A stretch of DNA of 64,000 bases, from assembly GCA_023078685.1 (NCBI GenBank), contig JALGAS010000003.1:5084001-5148000 (forward strand), given 5' to 3'. A program made the position numbers and the translations under genes. The stretch is from Neopestalotiopsis rosae. Lineage: Eukaryota; Ascomycota; Sordariomycetes; Amphisphaeriales; Sporocadaceae. Each line of letters begins with the position of its first letter. Within the stretch, counting starts at the first letter, position 1. Shown here piece by piece: positions 31,654 to 42,480 of this stretch. Below the pieces are notes generated by a model, which worked only from the letters and a program-made list of their open reading frames with translations, did no database searches and was not told the DNA's origin.

Positions 31654-32826
31654 ATGGCTGTCTCTGTCTGGTCGTCACAGCCTTTGAAGGGTATCTACGA
31701 CTTGTGGTTCTGGGGCGTCAACATCCCCCATCTGCTCTTTCTGTCGCTCAAATACACTATCGCTCCTCTGCGCGCTGTGCCACAATGGAGCTACAAGATC
31801 AGCATGGGTTCTGCCATACTACGCGCATACTTCCGCTATCTCGCAAAAATCCGCTATCAACAGCCGCCTCAATTGAGTCCCACGCCCAAGTCCCAAGGCC
31901 GCTTTGTCCTCATTTCACCGCCAGAGCCCTCACTGATCCGAGGCGTGTTGAGTAACCCGCCAGCGACCACGAGGCCCGCGCCTGTTGGAGCCGTGTGGCA
32001 CCCGGCGCCCGTTGAACAGGGAAGTACGGATCCCAAGCGTAAAGTGGTCATCTACGCAGGTGGCGGCGCACTGGTTACAGGATACGACCCTGAGCAGAAT
32101 GCCGAAAGCGTGTCGGCTGTGACTGCCGAGCATTTCGGAAGCACCAATGTCCTGTACATGCAATACCGGCTGGCCTCGGAGCAGAACCCGTTTCCTGCTG
32201 CGGTGCAGGACTTGTTCACCACCTATCAGTATGTTCTCGATCTTGGTGTCTCCCCCGCGGAGATAGTCGTCATGGGCGATTCAGCGGGCGCAAATATTGT
32301 GCTAGGTCTTCTTCGCTATCTAGTCGAGGAAGGGCTACCTCAGCCAGGTGTGTGCCACTAAACTCACGGGCCTGTGATTGATGAACTAACAGGATCATGG
32401 CAAACAGGTGGTACTGTGATATTCTCGCCATGGGTCGAGGTCACTACGGAAGCAGTGCAGAAGTACAGTCGCTCACATCACGTCCGATACGACATTCTCG
32501 ACGTGCCACTTTTGGAATGGGGCGTCGAGTCGATCAGACCCAAAGGGAAGGCGTTGAGTGACCAAGAAGAGGCATATGTCTCGCCGCTCAACCATCCCTT
32601 CCGGATTGAGACACCTCTCTTCATCGATGCGGGCAGTCTGGAGGGGTTCTACAAGTCTATCAGCACTTTTGCCATGCAAATGGCAGATGTCAGAGGCAAT
32701 CTGGTTCACTTCAATACTTCGCAGGGCATGCCGCACGATTTCTTCCTGACATATCCGGTTCTTGGCACCAAAGAAGAGGCGTGTGCCGCTACAGCTAAGG
32801 CAAGGCTCTTCTTCGATGGTCAGTAG
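31654..32826 (+). CDS. Alpha/beta-hydrolase (esterase/lipase-like)
   Basis: Exons 31654..32347 and 32408..32826 (phase 1) give 370 residues. The nucleophile elbow is GDSAGAN; the oxyanion-side motif is YAGGGALVTG in place of the usual HGGG; the catalytic His is expected in MPHDFFLTYP near the C-terminus, and an acid in TPLFIDAG. Residues about 10-45 are hydrophobic and aromatic and may anchor the protein to a membrane. It belongs to the steryl-acetyl/hormone-sensitive-lipase-like group of fungal esterases; the substrate is unknown. It lies tail to tail (87 bp) with the M28 peptidase gene. Confidence 0.9.
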
Positions 32827-32913
32827 CCCAATTTATGGAGGCGTTAGACAGTGCCAGACACGATTTTGCGCTACAGCTCAAAGTTACTATTAAATAATGG
32901 AAAATAGCACAAT

Positions 32914-35179
32914 CTATCCTCCACCTGCAATCATAGATGCTTTCTCGATATGCCGGGCAATGCGCCCTATCCATTTGTTGGCTCCGTCGATATCGCCATC
33001 CTCAATAGCCTCCAAGATGCCAGGGAAGACAACCCCATCATATCCAGCCCACAGGCCTGGCGCGAAGACCTGGTGATACTGTCAATTACAAGACACCCAG
33101 CGTTGGGTACTAGAACTCACCAAATGCTTATACCATGGTCGCCAGGGTAGACCCTTCGAAGATTTGATTATGAAGCTTTTCTCGATCTCTCGGTACCGTC
33201 TATTGATCTCTGCAATGCCGAGTTGGCTACGGCTCACTGTTTGCGATTGGACTTTTGCCAAATCACAACCTCGAGCCAGTTCGTCCAAGGATGCTGTCGC
33301 CTCTGCAAACTTTGCGATCGTACCATTGAGAGCGTCGAGTTTTAGTCCAAGGATGGACCTCGATTGGAGGTCGAGGACATGTCTCTCCAGTGTTGTCGCG
33401 TAGTCGTATGCATTGAAGCCGAGAAGAGGGATGCCCGCTAATCTTACCGCTAGAACACCCCACAGTCTTGTCATTGCGAGGTGCTTGTGAAATCCTGGAT
33501 CGCCGAATTTCTCGATCCAGAAATAACTGTCGTAATTCGAATGATAGGGGTACACTGCAGTTCCACACTTGTTGAACACGAGGTCGAGTGAAGGAATACC
33601 CATGTGGTGAAAGAAGACCGTGTAATCGCTTCCAGTGCCCATGGGTGCCAGCAAGGATGCGCCATTGTTTGTACTCGCCCAGTCTTTCCAGTCATCAAAG
33701 ACTGTGCTGTCGGCTGTCAATGGTGATGGGACGAGTCTCATAATCTGTGCTAGCGCGTCTGCTAGTAGTGGGCTTCCCGTCGCGCCTAGTATTTTCCCAC
33801 CATTTGTAGACTCATCGACATTGATATCTGAGGTGTGTTAGTCGTTACGACCAGGGTCATAGGTAGAGACAGGATTTCACTTGCACGCAACGCAGTTCTC
33901 ACTGAGCTCCTTTTCGTACTCCTCTCCAAACTCCGTTGATCCTACCAAACCGTACTCTTCATTATCCCACGAGGCGAGAATGCTGTATACCTGTGTCAGC
34001 GTAGCTCCGACTGTGTACGAGACCGAAGACTCACAGCTTGCGATACGGCTGCCAGCCGGCCTTAACCAGACTCCCCAGACCCCGGACCACTTCATTCATG
34101 GCAGCACTCCCGCTCACTGGATCCACAGCCCCGCAACACCAGGAATCGTGGTGGTTTCCCAACATGACGATTTCCTCCGTCTGTCCCGGTATCGAGCCAA
34201 TGACGTTGTAGATTGGCGAGTAGCGGTACTCGCCCTGGTTCATCATGGAGACTTTGGACGTCGACGGACCCGTCCAGTAGCCCACGCCAGGTAACGCTCC
34301 TCGCCAATTCGAATCTCCCATATCTTCTGGTGACAGGCCATAGCCGTCAAGCGCCTTGAGAAATGGCAATGCGTCTGCATAGGAAATTGGCAGCGATGGG
34401 ATGCTCGGGATCGCATTACCCGGATCTTGGCGCTCGGTATCATCACCTGGAAGACTGGGAAATCCGGGCGTAGTAGGGTCACCCACCGCGACAGAGAAGA
34501 AATCCACGCTGCCTCGTTGTATACTCGATGGGTGGCGCGCCGGTCCGTGTGGATATTGCTTGTGTCCATTCGCGACCGTGAACTCGCCGTCTTCTTGTGG
34601 GTCGTTGTATATGAGCACTGCTGCAGCCCCGAATTTCTGAGCTGCGCGTACTTTCAAGCCTCGAAATACTTTGCTGTACTTGCAGATAACCACCTTCCCT
34701 TTAACCGATATGCCTTTACTTTCAAGAAGATTAAAGTCTTCATGTGTTCCAAAATTTGCATATACGAGCTCAGCAGCCGTGACTGTACCATTGGCACTGA
34801 ATCCATGGAAAGCAGGTAGACCATTTTCCGGGGACGACGTTGGATCATCCGCGACGGCAACTTCTGTCAAGCTCGCCTCAAATGTCACTGTACTTTCGTC
34901 GCTAGAGAGCAAGCTCAGGGAAGACTTGATGGGAAAGTTTTGCGAAACATCGTAGCGCACCAGGTCGGTTTTCACACCGTATGATTGCCACAGGTCTCGG
35001 ATTGCTTCGGCATGTTCCAAGTCCCCAGCAAGATGAGGCTTTGCGCTGTAGGTCTTGGAGAAATGCTTCAAATTATCCACGGTTGGGCAGCGTAGCATAT
35101 GCTGCTCAACCTCACTCTGTGCCAAGTTGCGCATGGCGTTGACTCTTTTCGAAATGCCAATGGCTGACCAGTATCCCAT
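32914..35179 (-). CDS. M28 peptidase, glutamate carboxypeptidase II-like
   Basis: Exons (about 35179)..34035, 33982..33903, 33827..33121 and 33069..32914 give at least 695 residues. The PA domain (VKGKVVICKYSKV...AAAVLIYNDP) is followed by the M28 catalytic core: IVMLGNHHDSWCCGAVDPVS (zinc His and Asp), SWDNEEYGL (catalytic and ligand Glu), TGSDYTVFFHHMG and VYPYHSNYDSYFW with the last zinc His, then the TfR-like dimerisation domain. This is the layout of human PSMA and yeast Vps70-like proteins. It cleaves C-terminal glutamate or similar residues from peptides. The true start is unresolved: the frame stays open up to about 35365 but has no upstream ATG, and the expected N-terminal membrane anchor may lie in a missed exon; SLALLLCLGAIG just upstream of M1 hints at it. 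Confidence 0.92.
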
Positions 35180-35542
35180 ACAGTACTGGAACCTGCCAAT
35201 CGCACCTAGACAGAGTAACAATGCTAGTGACCCGCAATCGGCCGAGTCGGGGGAGTGGCCGGGGGGCGATAAGGTTGCGGAGCGCACCGACCGAAATCGG
35301 CCAAGACCCGAGGAAAAAGATTCTGCCCTCGTCGGCAGCCGGGAGCCGTGTTCATCTGAGCACAATCGTGCTGGTATATTTAGCAGATTACACTAAAAAT
35401 GCTAAGCGAGGTTCGACATATGTACATGGACAGTTTTGAAGCTTATCTCAACTTCATCGCATGGGATTTGCGCTGCCATTAATTGATCCTGCCCCGGGAG
35501 TCCGGCGGCTGGCCCATAGTCTAGTCAGAGACCAGTCCGTGA
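35180..35542. other. Spacer between the two metallopeptidase genes
   Basis: It probably contains the real 5' end of the M28 gene on the left and the 3' flank of the M20 gene on the right. Confidence 0.4.
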
Positions 35543-36865
35543 CTACCCACAAATATCCACAATGACTCTCATGAACATCCGGATGCAGTCTAGGTAATCT
35601 GGTATGTCGACCTTCTCATCGGGTCGCGTGTTATACTTGCCGCCTGGACCACACACAATACCCTCCATGCCCAAGCTCTTGTAAAGATGTCCCGCGTCGG
35701 ATCCGTAGAAACACGTGGGCGCGAGGACTCCCGTCGGCTGTGCTGTGCCCCGAACATCATGGTACGCCTCGTTGAGTGACTTGACCAGAGGCGATTCCGG
35801 TGACACCTCGAATGCTGGCATGGTGGGCTCAAATCTCTGCTTGAGCTCATAGGTCATACCCGGAAAGTCCACAATGACCTTTTCAATGACTGCGGCCAAG
35901 TCCTTCATGACAACTTCTTGTATTTGGCCTGGCGCATATCTGGCACTGCCAGCGAGCTTGCACACGTCTGCTACCTGCGGCGGCCGCCACTCTGCCAGTT
36001 CGTCGCCCAGGGCGCCATGCACAACGCCAATCTGACAGCGGTTGCACTTTAAATGGTCTTCGCTCTTTGCGCCGCTGAAAGTCATGCCGTTGAGCCTCGG
36101 AATGAGTTGGCAAGCTGCCATGATGGCATCAGCCGCCTCTTCCCTCGCCGACATGTGTCGCGTAACCCCTCTCAGAATAATCTCAAAGGTCAGGGCTTCA
36201 GCATGCATGGTAACAGCCTTGATGTCGGAAGGTTCACAATTGATAAAGTAGTCGGCGTGAATCTTGCCCTGTTCAATCAAGGCCATGGTGCCGACCCCGC
36301 CTTGTAGCTCGCCCACCACAAAGGTGAGGTACACATCCGCCCTAGGCACCCAGCCGCTGGCCTTCAAGGTCTCGACGGCGCAAAAGTAGGCGGCGCACCC
36401 TGCCTTCATGTTGCTGACGCCAATGCCGTAGATGAAGTCGTCGTCGACCTTGCCCTCCCATGGGTCGATTGTCCATCCCCCGCTTACGGGGTTCGTATCG
36501 AGATGGCCATTGAACAGGATTGACTTTGCTGCGATCTGTGCTGGAGAGTGATGACGGCTTGTCTTATTGCAATCACCGGTCCCCTGCCATACGCCTACCG
36601 CGTTCTGCCGTTTTCCATTGTCGAAGGGTACGATTTCCGTGTCGAGTCCAATCGCTTGCATGCATTTGGCAATGTGGCTAGTCACTTCCAGCTCGCCTTC
36701 TGTCTGCGAGTAGCTCTTGATTTGGACCAATTTCGACAAGAAAGAAAGACATTTCTCTCTGTCGATGTCTGGGAACTGCATATCAAGATCAGAAACAGGA
36801 AATCCCTGCTGGTTTGGATCTCTGGCTTTTCTTGCCTCTGCTGATGGTGTCGTGGTACTGACCAT
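35543..36865 (-). CDS. M20 peptidase/deacylase (ArgE/DapE type) with altered metal ligands
   Basis: A single exon of 440 residues. Metal motif 1 is GHLDTNP (H121, D123). The bridging position reads GVSNMKAG, Asn 152 where Asp is usual. The catalytic pair reads VVGELQGG: Glu 186 is kept as general base, but the next residue, normally a metal-binding Glu, is Leu 187. NCEPSD (Glu 211) and the C-terminal FYGSDAGHL His are present. Close relatives hydrolyse N-acetyl or N-succinyl amino acids; the two changes may mean one metal, altered chemistry or loss of activity. No signal peptide. It shares a 264-bp divergent promoter with transporter 2 and adjoins the M28 peptidase gene. Confidence 0.92.
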   Translation of the reverse strand: MVSTTTPSAEARKARDPNQQGFPVSDLDMQFPDIDREKCLSFLSKLVQIKSYSQTEGELEVTSHIAKCMQAIGLDTEIVPFDNGKRQNAVGVWQGTGDCNKTSRHHSPAQIAAKSILFNGHLDTNPVSGGWTIDPWEGKVDDDFIYGIGVSNMKAGCAAYFCAVETLKASGWVPRADVYLTFVVGELQGGVGTMALIEQGKIHADYFINCEPSDIKAVTMHAEALTFEIILRGVTRHMSAREEAADAIMAACQLIPRLNGMTFSGAKSEDHLKCNRCQIGVVHGALGDELAEWRPPQVADVCKLAGSARYAPGQIQEVVMKDLAAVIEKVIVDFPGMTYELKQRFEPTMPAFEVSPESPLVKSLNEAYHDVRGTAQPTGVLAPTCFYGSDAGHLYKSLGMEGIVCGPGGKYNTRPDEKVDIPDYLDCIRMFMRVIVDICG

Positions 36866-37129
36866 GGATGGAGGGAAACGCTGTTCCGGATTTCCGGGAT
36901 CGGCCGGACTTGAGACGCTTCGGTATACGTCCGGCGACTAGCGGCTTCGCTCCTCCGATGTTGCATGGGACGGATTAGCGGGTCACTGCCGATAAGGAAT
37001 TGCAGTCTGGACAAGTTAAGCGACGCAGCGAATATGGCTAGCTTTGCATTGGTTGTTTGATAAAAGCCAAGCTCTTGGTCACTCGTCAATTTAATTCCAG
37101 AATGCGACTGAAGCTATCCACCTGGCATC
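36866..37129. promoter_or_regulatory. Bidirectional promoter, M20 gene and transporter 2
   Basis: Only 264 bp lie between the two start codons, which face away from each other. A shared control region is likely; no specific binding motif stands out. Confidence 0.5.
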
Positions 37130-38782
37130 ATGGCTAGCAACGACAACATCGAGGCAGCGGTCGCGCGCCCCAATTCTTCGGTAGAACACGGCGATGCAGT
37201 CAAGGGAGAAGTAGCCGACGAGGGTTACGAGCTCTTCGAAGACACAGGGCCCGATGCGATCTCCCAAGAAGCAGCCGAAGCTGTCCGTCGCAAGATTGAT
37301 CGGCATTTGCTCCCGCTCATGTGCGCACTCTATGGCCTCAACTACGTCGACAAGGTAGCAAATGGTTGGGCTGTGCTTTTTGACCTACGCGCAGATCTCG
37401 GTCTAGTCGGGACTGAATATTCGTGGGCCAGCTCGATGTTTTACTTTGGTTATTTGGTCGCCCAGTATCCTGCCAACTACATCTTGCAGCGCTTCCAGAC
37501 AGCCAGGGTTCTGAGCATCTCGGTCATAATATGGGGAATACTGATGCTTGGGTGAGTATACCTTTGATGACACCGAACTTCTACTTTGGTCCACTGACAT
37601 GAGTATTCCTAGCCATCTCGGCCTCCGTAACTTTGCTGGATTCATGGTTATCCGCTTCCTGCTTGGTGTCGCAGAGTCAGTCGTCACCCCGGGATTCGTG
37701 CTGTACACATCCATGTTCTACACACGGAAGGAACAGGTGTGGCGGACCATGCTATGGGCAGCCATGCAAGGATGCTTCAGCATCGTGACTGCCCTCATAT
37801 CATACGGTCTGGGACACATCACCAACACCGCCCTGCGCCCTTGGATGTACATCTTTCTCGTATTGGGCCTTTTAAGTCTGATCGTCGGTTTCGGCTGGCT
37901 CTTTTACATGCCACAAACACCAAACAAGGCCAAATTCTTGTCTGCAGAGGAGCGCGTGATTGCAGTCCAGCGCGTCGCGGGTAACATGATGGGAATCAAG
38001 GGCTACCAATGGAAGTCGTACCAAATTTCGCATGCTATCATTGATCCCAAGGTCTGGCTGATCCTTGCCTTTGTTCTCTTCACTCAGCTACCAAACGGAG
38101 GACTTACCAGCTTTGGATCACTGGTTGTCTCTGGGTTCGGATTTGACTCATTCAGAACGTTGCTCATTGGCTTGCCCTCAAGCGTGGTCAGCGCCGGTAG
38201 CATGATCGTGTGGGGAACCTTTTCCATCAAGCATGGCAACCTGCGAACTTGGGGCATGATCGTTCCCCTCTTACCAGCTATCGCCGGCATTGCCGCAGTC
38301 TACGGTACCATGAATACCGATGCCAACAAATATGGCCGAGTCGTCGCCTACTGGCTTATCAATTCATATGCAGTAACGGTAAGTGTGATACCAAGCGTGA
38401 CGAAATTGCATAGAACTAACGTTGACAATAGTGGCCATTCGTGTTGACTATTATTGGTCAAAATATTGCAGGACACACCAAACGAGCTTTTACCAACACG
38501 ATGATGTTGATCCTCTTTGCTACTGGCAACATTGCGGGACCCTTTTTCTTCCGCAGCCAGGATGCTCCGCGATATGTCTTGGCGATTGCCAGTATCCTTG
38601 TCTTTTTCTGCGTCTCCCTGCTCTGCGCTATCGTCCTACGATTTTATATGTTGTGGGAAAACAAGAGAAGAGATCGTCTGTATGGCGCCGTTGAGACCAC
38701 AGAAGCGAAGATCGATGGCATGCGGACCGGTATGCATGACAAGACGGACCAGGAAAACACCGACTTTAGATATGTCTTGTAG
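37130..38782 (+). CDS. MFS transporter, Dal5-type anion:cation symporter 2
   Basis: Exons 37130..37551, 37613..38378 and 38432..38782 (phases 2 and 0) give 512 residues. A long acidic N-terminus precedes IDRHLLPLMCALYGLNYVDK, then FYFGYLVAQYPANYILQRF, MVIRFLLGVAESVVTPGFVL and the late WPFVLTIIGQNIAGHTKR segment, all hallmarks of the Dal5/Fen2/Liz1 group. About 12 helices; plasma membrane. With transporter 1 it brackets four hydrolytic or oxidative enzyme genes. The substrate is unknown; the neighbours suggest an acylated amino acid, dipeptide or related anion (inference). Confidence 0.93.
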
Positions 38783-39015
38783 TTCGCATCGACTCAGATA
38801 GCCAAATTTGAGAAATATACCACAGCCGCGATAGCCTGAATCTGCATTGCCTCCTTCTAGCCCCCGGTCCAACAGCTGAGGATCCTGGCGGTTGGCATGC
38901 GGGGATGTGGGAGTCAGCCGCACCTTTGTGAAGCACTATTGTCTTGGTTTAAATTGTCTCGATGACAATTGCCCGTTGCTCTTGCTTCTGTAATTACTGT
39001 TTGACATATATTGAA

Positions 39016-40920
39016 ATGAATGATGAAAACGCTTTTTTTAATTATCAGTCGATCCAGTGCGATCAGATTCGGCTGCTCAAATTCAGCGAGGATGGTGACC
39101 ACATATCAGCTGTGCTTCAAACCTTTTCGCTCGAAGGATCTGCCCCTCCCTACAACGCCTTGACCTATTCTTGGTTGGGCGAAAGCACAGCTATTGACGC
39201 TAACCAAGGGCGTCATGTTCTTGAAACCGAGACTGGAAAGCTCCGTATCCTCGACTCAGTGCACGATTTCCTCCGCATCTTGATCTCGAAGAGCGGCAGG
39301 TTGAGCGACAAATGGTGGTGGATCGATTCAATTTGCATCGACCTGGCGAATGTCAAAGAGAGGAACCAACAGGTGCAATTGATGAGTCAGATTTATCGCA
39401 ACGCCCATGAGGTGATCGTCTGGCTGGGCGAAAAGACGGATCACACTGATAATGCTTTTTACTTCCTGCAGCGACTGAACGAAACCATCCGGCAGGAAAG
39501 GAACCTTGAGAATATTTGCAACGAGTTCCAACAACCTCAATACGAAGAACACTGGGCCGCTCTTGCAAGTTTCTTCCAGCGGCGATGGTGGTCGAGGATC
39601 TGGACTCTGCAGGAATATGCCATGAACGCAAACGTTTCGTTCTGGTGGGGGAACCGAAGCTTTAGCCGGTCCGTCGTGGAGGGTGCGGTGATCGGTGCAG
39701 ACCGGTGCACGTCGGTCGGGTTCAAAGAGACCCCTGCCTTCCGTCACTCCTTTAGTCGCAGGAGAGTGCAAGTACTGTGCGAGAAGGTGCAAGGTAATGC
39801 CAACGATATTCGCCTGACTCTCGTAGCATTGGCTGCCTATAGTTCATGCTTTGAGGCTACGGATGATCGGGACCGATTGTACGGAATCCAGGGATTAGCC
39901 ACTGATGCGTCTTTCCTCGAGGTAGACTACGAATACAACGTGGATGATACGTACCTGCGCTTCACGAGAGCATTCATTGCGCACTACAAGTCCCTGGATG
40001 TCATCTGCTTTGCCTCGATATACAGCCCTAGCCACGGCTCTACGCTGCCGTCTTGGGTACCTGACTGGCGAGCAAGAACTGACCCTTTGACGGTTCCTTT
40101 GATGGTTAGTCAAAGTGCGAAGCGTGAGATCGGAAATGTGCGCCCCTCCTCCCTGTTCAGTGAAGTGTCTGATGATCCGCCACTCCGCTATGTCGCCTCC
40201 AAAGACAGCATACCGAAGTACACAATTGAAGGATCGAAACTTGTCGCGCGTGGGATGATAGTGGATATAGTTGATGGTCTCAGCGGATTTGGGACTATCG
40301 AAACGGCTCAATCTTCCTCTCAACTGAACTTGGTTCAGGGTCTGTCCAGAAGCGTTCCGGCCTCAGAGATCCTTCGGAGCGTGTGCAAAAGCTTGGTGCT
40401 GGACCGGAAAGATCGTTACATGCGCTTCAGTATGCCTGCCGATGATTTCTTCCGCGATTTTACGTGGCTATGTCGCCATATAACAACGGATGCACCGTCT
40501 CTCGTTCCTAAGGAGTTCGAAGAATGGTATTCTGGCATTAAATGTCTCTTGATTAATGGGCGTAGCTTTGAGAACATCCTCTGCGAAAGCCACGACGCTG
40601 TCAACGTTGGGTCGTCCTCGTCTGCTCCAAATCGGGACGAGTACATCTCTTACACATTCTTTGGCAGATTCTTCGACACGGTTATCAGGATGTCGCTACG
40701 TCTGATGGTCACCCACAATGGACGTATCGGCTTGGTCTCGAAGAAGGCGAAACAAGGGGACATGGTGGTTGTGCTTTTAGGATGCAGCGTTCCTGTTCTA
40801 CTGCGTCAGAACGGCGACGAAGGACGCGGCACTTTTGCTTTGGTCGGAGAATGTTTCCTAGATGGTTATATGGATGGTGCAGGTTTAGAAGGCCCAGAAA
40901 GGGTTTTCAGCATTGAATAA
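39016..40920 (+). CDS. HET-domain protein 2
   Basis: A single-exon gene. I take ATG 39016 (MNDENAFFNYQSIQ, 634 residues) because homology starts there; an upstream in-frame ATG at 38962 would add 18 Cys-rich residues. HET motifs: YNALTYSWLGE, WWWIDSICIDLANVKERNQQ, AHEVIVWLGEKTDHTD and RIWTLQEYAM. The body carries LPSWVPDWRA and the C-terminal VPVLLRQ...FALVGECFLDGYMDG block, as in HET protein 1, so the two are paralogues of the same architecture. Its role is presumably non-self recognition or programmed death; the partner is unknown. Confidence 0.93.
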   Translation: MNDENAFFNYQSIQCDQIRLLKFSEDGDHISAVLQTFSLEGSAPPYNALTYSWLGESTAIDANQGRHVLETETGKLRILDSVHDFLRILISKSGRLSDKWWWIDSICIDLANVKERNQQVQLMSQIYRNAHEVIVWLGEKTDHTDNAFYFLQRLNETIRQERNLENICNEFQQPQYEEHWAALASFFQRRWWSRIWTLQEYAMNANVSFWWGNRSFSRSVVEGAVIGADRCTSVGFKETPAFRHSFSRRRVQVLCEKVQGNANDIRLTLVALAAYSSCFEATDDRDRLYGIQGLATDASFLEVDYEYNVDDTYLRFTRAFIAHYKSLDVICFASIYSPSHGSTLPSWVPDWRARTDPLTVPLMVSQSAKREIGNVRPSSLFSEVSDDPPLRYVASKDSIPKYTIEGSKLVARGMIVDIVDGLSGFGTIETAQSSSQLNLVQGLSRSVPASEILRSVCKSLVLDRKDRYMRFSMPADDFFRDFTWLCRHITTDAPSLVPKEFEEWYSGIKCLLINGRSFENILCESHDAVNVGSSSSAPNRDEYISYTFFGRFFDTVIRMSLRLMVTHNGRIGLVSKKAKQGDMVVVLLGCSVPVLLRQNGDEGRGTFALVGECFLDGYMDGAGLEGPERVFSIE

Positions 40921-41605
40921 TGCAGCTCCAATGCGGGCTGCTTGAGGCTATGGTTTCGATAATGATAGAGATCGCAATAAAGGTTTGACACAAGACAGGC
41001 GCAACTCATGAACATCAAGGTGGACTAAGCGAATAAAGAGAGCAGGCTCTTTATTCTACGACTGATGTGCATAAATATCAATGTGAGAGCAGTTCGTGAC
41101 ATTCCTGCTCAGATATTCCAATGTCTTAGGACCAGGGGGAAGTTCCACCACTCAATATCACAATGCATATCCCTGCACATGGCCATTTCTCCTTTCATAT
41201 GTCCATCATCCCTCAGTATCAGTGCTATTGTTACATAGACATCGAGTCCTTCTTCCCAGTCCCGTGCAGATGGTCAAGGGATTTCTTCTTGCTGGCAACT
41301 GCGGCGGCAGCTGCAGGAGGCCCACCATTTGAGCCGTTACAAGCGCGAGTGGCCCCACCTTCCTGTTGAAATAGACTGGAAACAAAGACAGTCGCAATAA
41401 CTTTTTTTTTCCCAAAACGCACTCGCCGAGTCTTGTTGTATCCTTCCTCGTTACTTCGGCGGGGTGAATGCAGCTGGAGATGAAGCTTGGAAAAGTTTTG
41501 GCCTTCATCACTTGCGCCGACCTCTAACTACAGCGTTTTGCAACCCTCTTCAGAGTCATCAATTAACAAGACACCTGCACTTTCTTCACTCTTTCTACGG
41601 CTACC
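40921..41605. other. Intergenic
   Basis: A T-run precedes the next gene; no supported gene. Confidence 0.4.
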
Positions 41606-42480
41606 ATGGCGTTTGCTTGTGGAACATGTTGGCAGACTTGGCCGTCATGGGAGTCTCGCGACCAACATGTCGCGGCTAAATTTCACGAGGTGCCCGAGTT
41701 TGAGTGCGAAACATGCGACCGCTATTTTCGTAGCGAGCGTGCCATGGAACAGCACATGGATGCCCTTGACCACTGGGCAGACTCTTGCTCTGACGAGCCA
41801 GAATGGTCCTGCGACTACTATGACTGCGACGAGGCCTTTAATGATGAAGAATCACTAAGAAGCCATGAAGTGGAGGACCACTTCTGGTGTGATCCCTGTG
41901 AACGCGAATTCATCGACTACAACGCAATCAAGAATGTTTGTCATCACCCCCAAACACTCTTGAACCTTGCTGACGTCAACAGCATCTGAATAGCAGGGTC
42001 CATAGAGGCACCAACGCAGAGTGCCCGTTTTGTCGAAATCTCTACGTGGATGCAGCTGGCGTGTTCCATCATCTCGAGCAAGGTAGATGCTCCAAGGCGC
42101 CTCTCAACCGCATGCAAGTTTACGAAGCAGTCGAGCGCAAAGACCCGAACGGCGCTCTCACTGACCGTTTGCGACACTGGTCTACTGCACCCGTCCTTGA
42201 AGCTACTAGCGACTCTTGGAACCCGTACACCAAAACGTTCAATTGTTACCTCTGCGGTGCCGGTTTTGCGCAGCTCGATGCTCTGAACCAGCATCTTCAA
42301 TCTCCAAAGCATGCCGAGAAGCTTTATCACTGTCCCAAGCCCGATTGTCGCAAGGAGTTCGGCTCACTTGCCGCCGTAACCAACCATTTGCAGAGCGAGA
42401 CCTGCAACTTCATGCGGTACGAGCAAGTCCAGGAAACGGCTAAGCGAATTTTTGATCCGAGCCGCATGATTGCCTTTTAG
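41606..42480 (+). CDS. Multi-finger C2H2 zinc-finger protein
   Basis: Exons 41606..41935 and 41983..42480 (phase 0, 47-bp intron) give 275 residues. C2H2 units: CGTCWQTW...H-x4-H near the start, CETCDRYF...H-x4-H, CDYYDCDEAF...H-x4-H, CDPCEREF leading across the intron to HLNSRVH, CPFCRNLY, CYLCGAGF...H-x5-H and CPKPDCRKEF. The string IKNHLNSRVHRGTNAECPFC is the signature of a common fungal C2H2 family of unknown role. It is likely nuclear and nucleic-acid binding. The join restores the HLNSR motif, which confirms the short intron. Confidence 0.92.
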
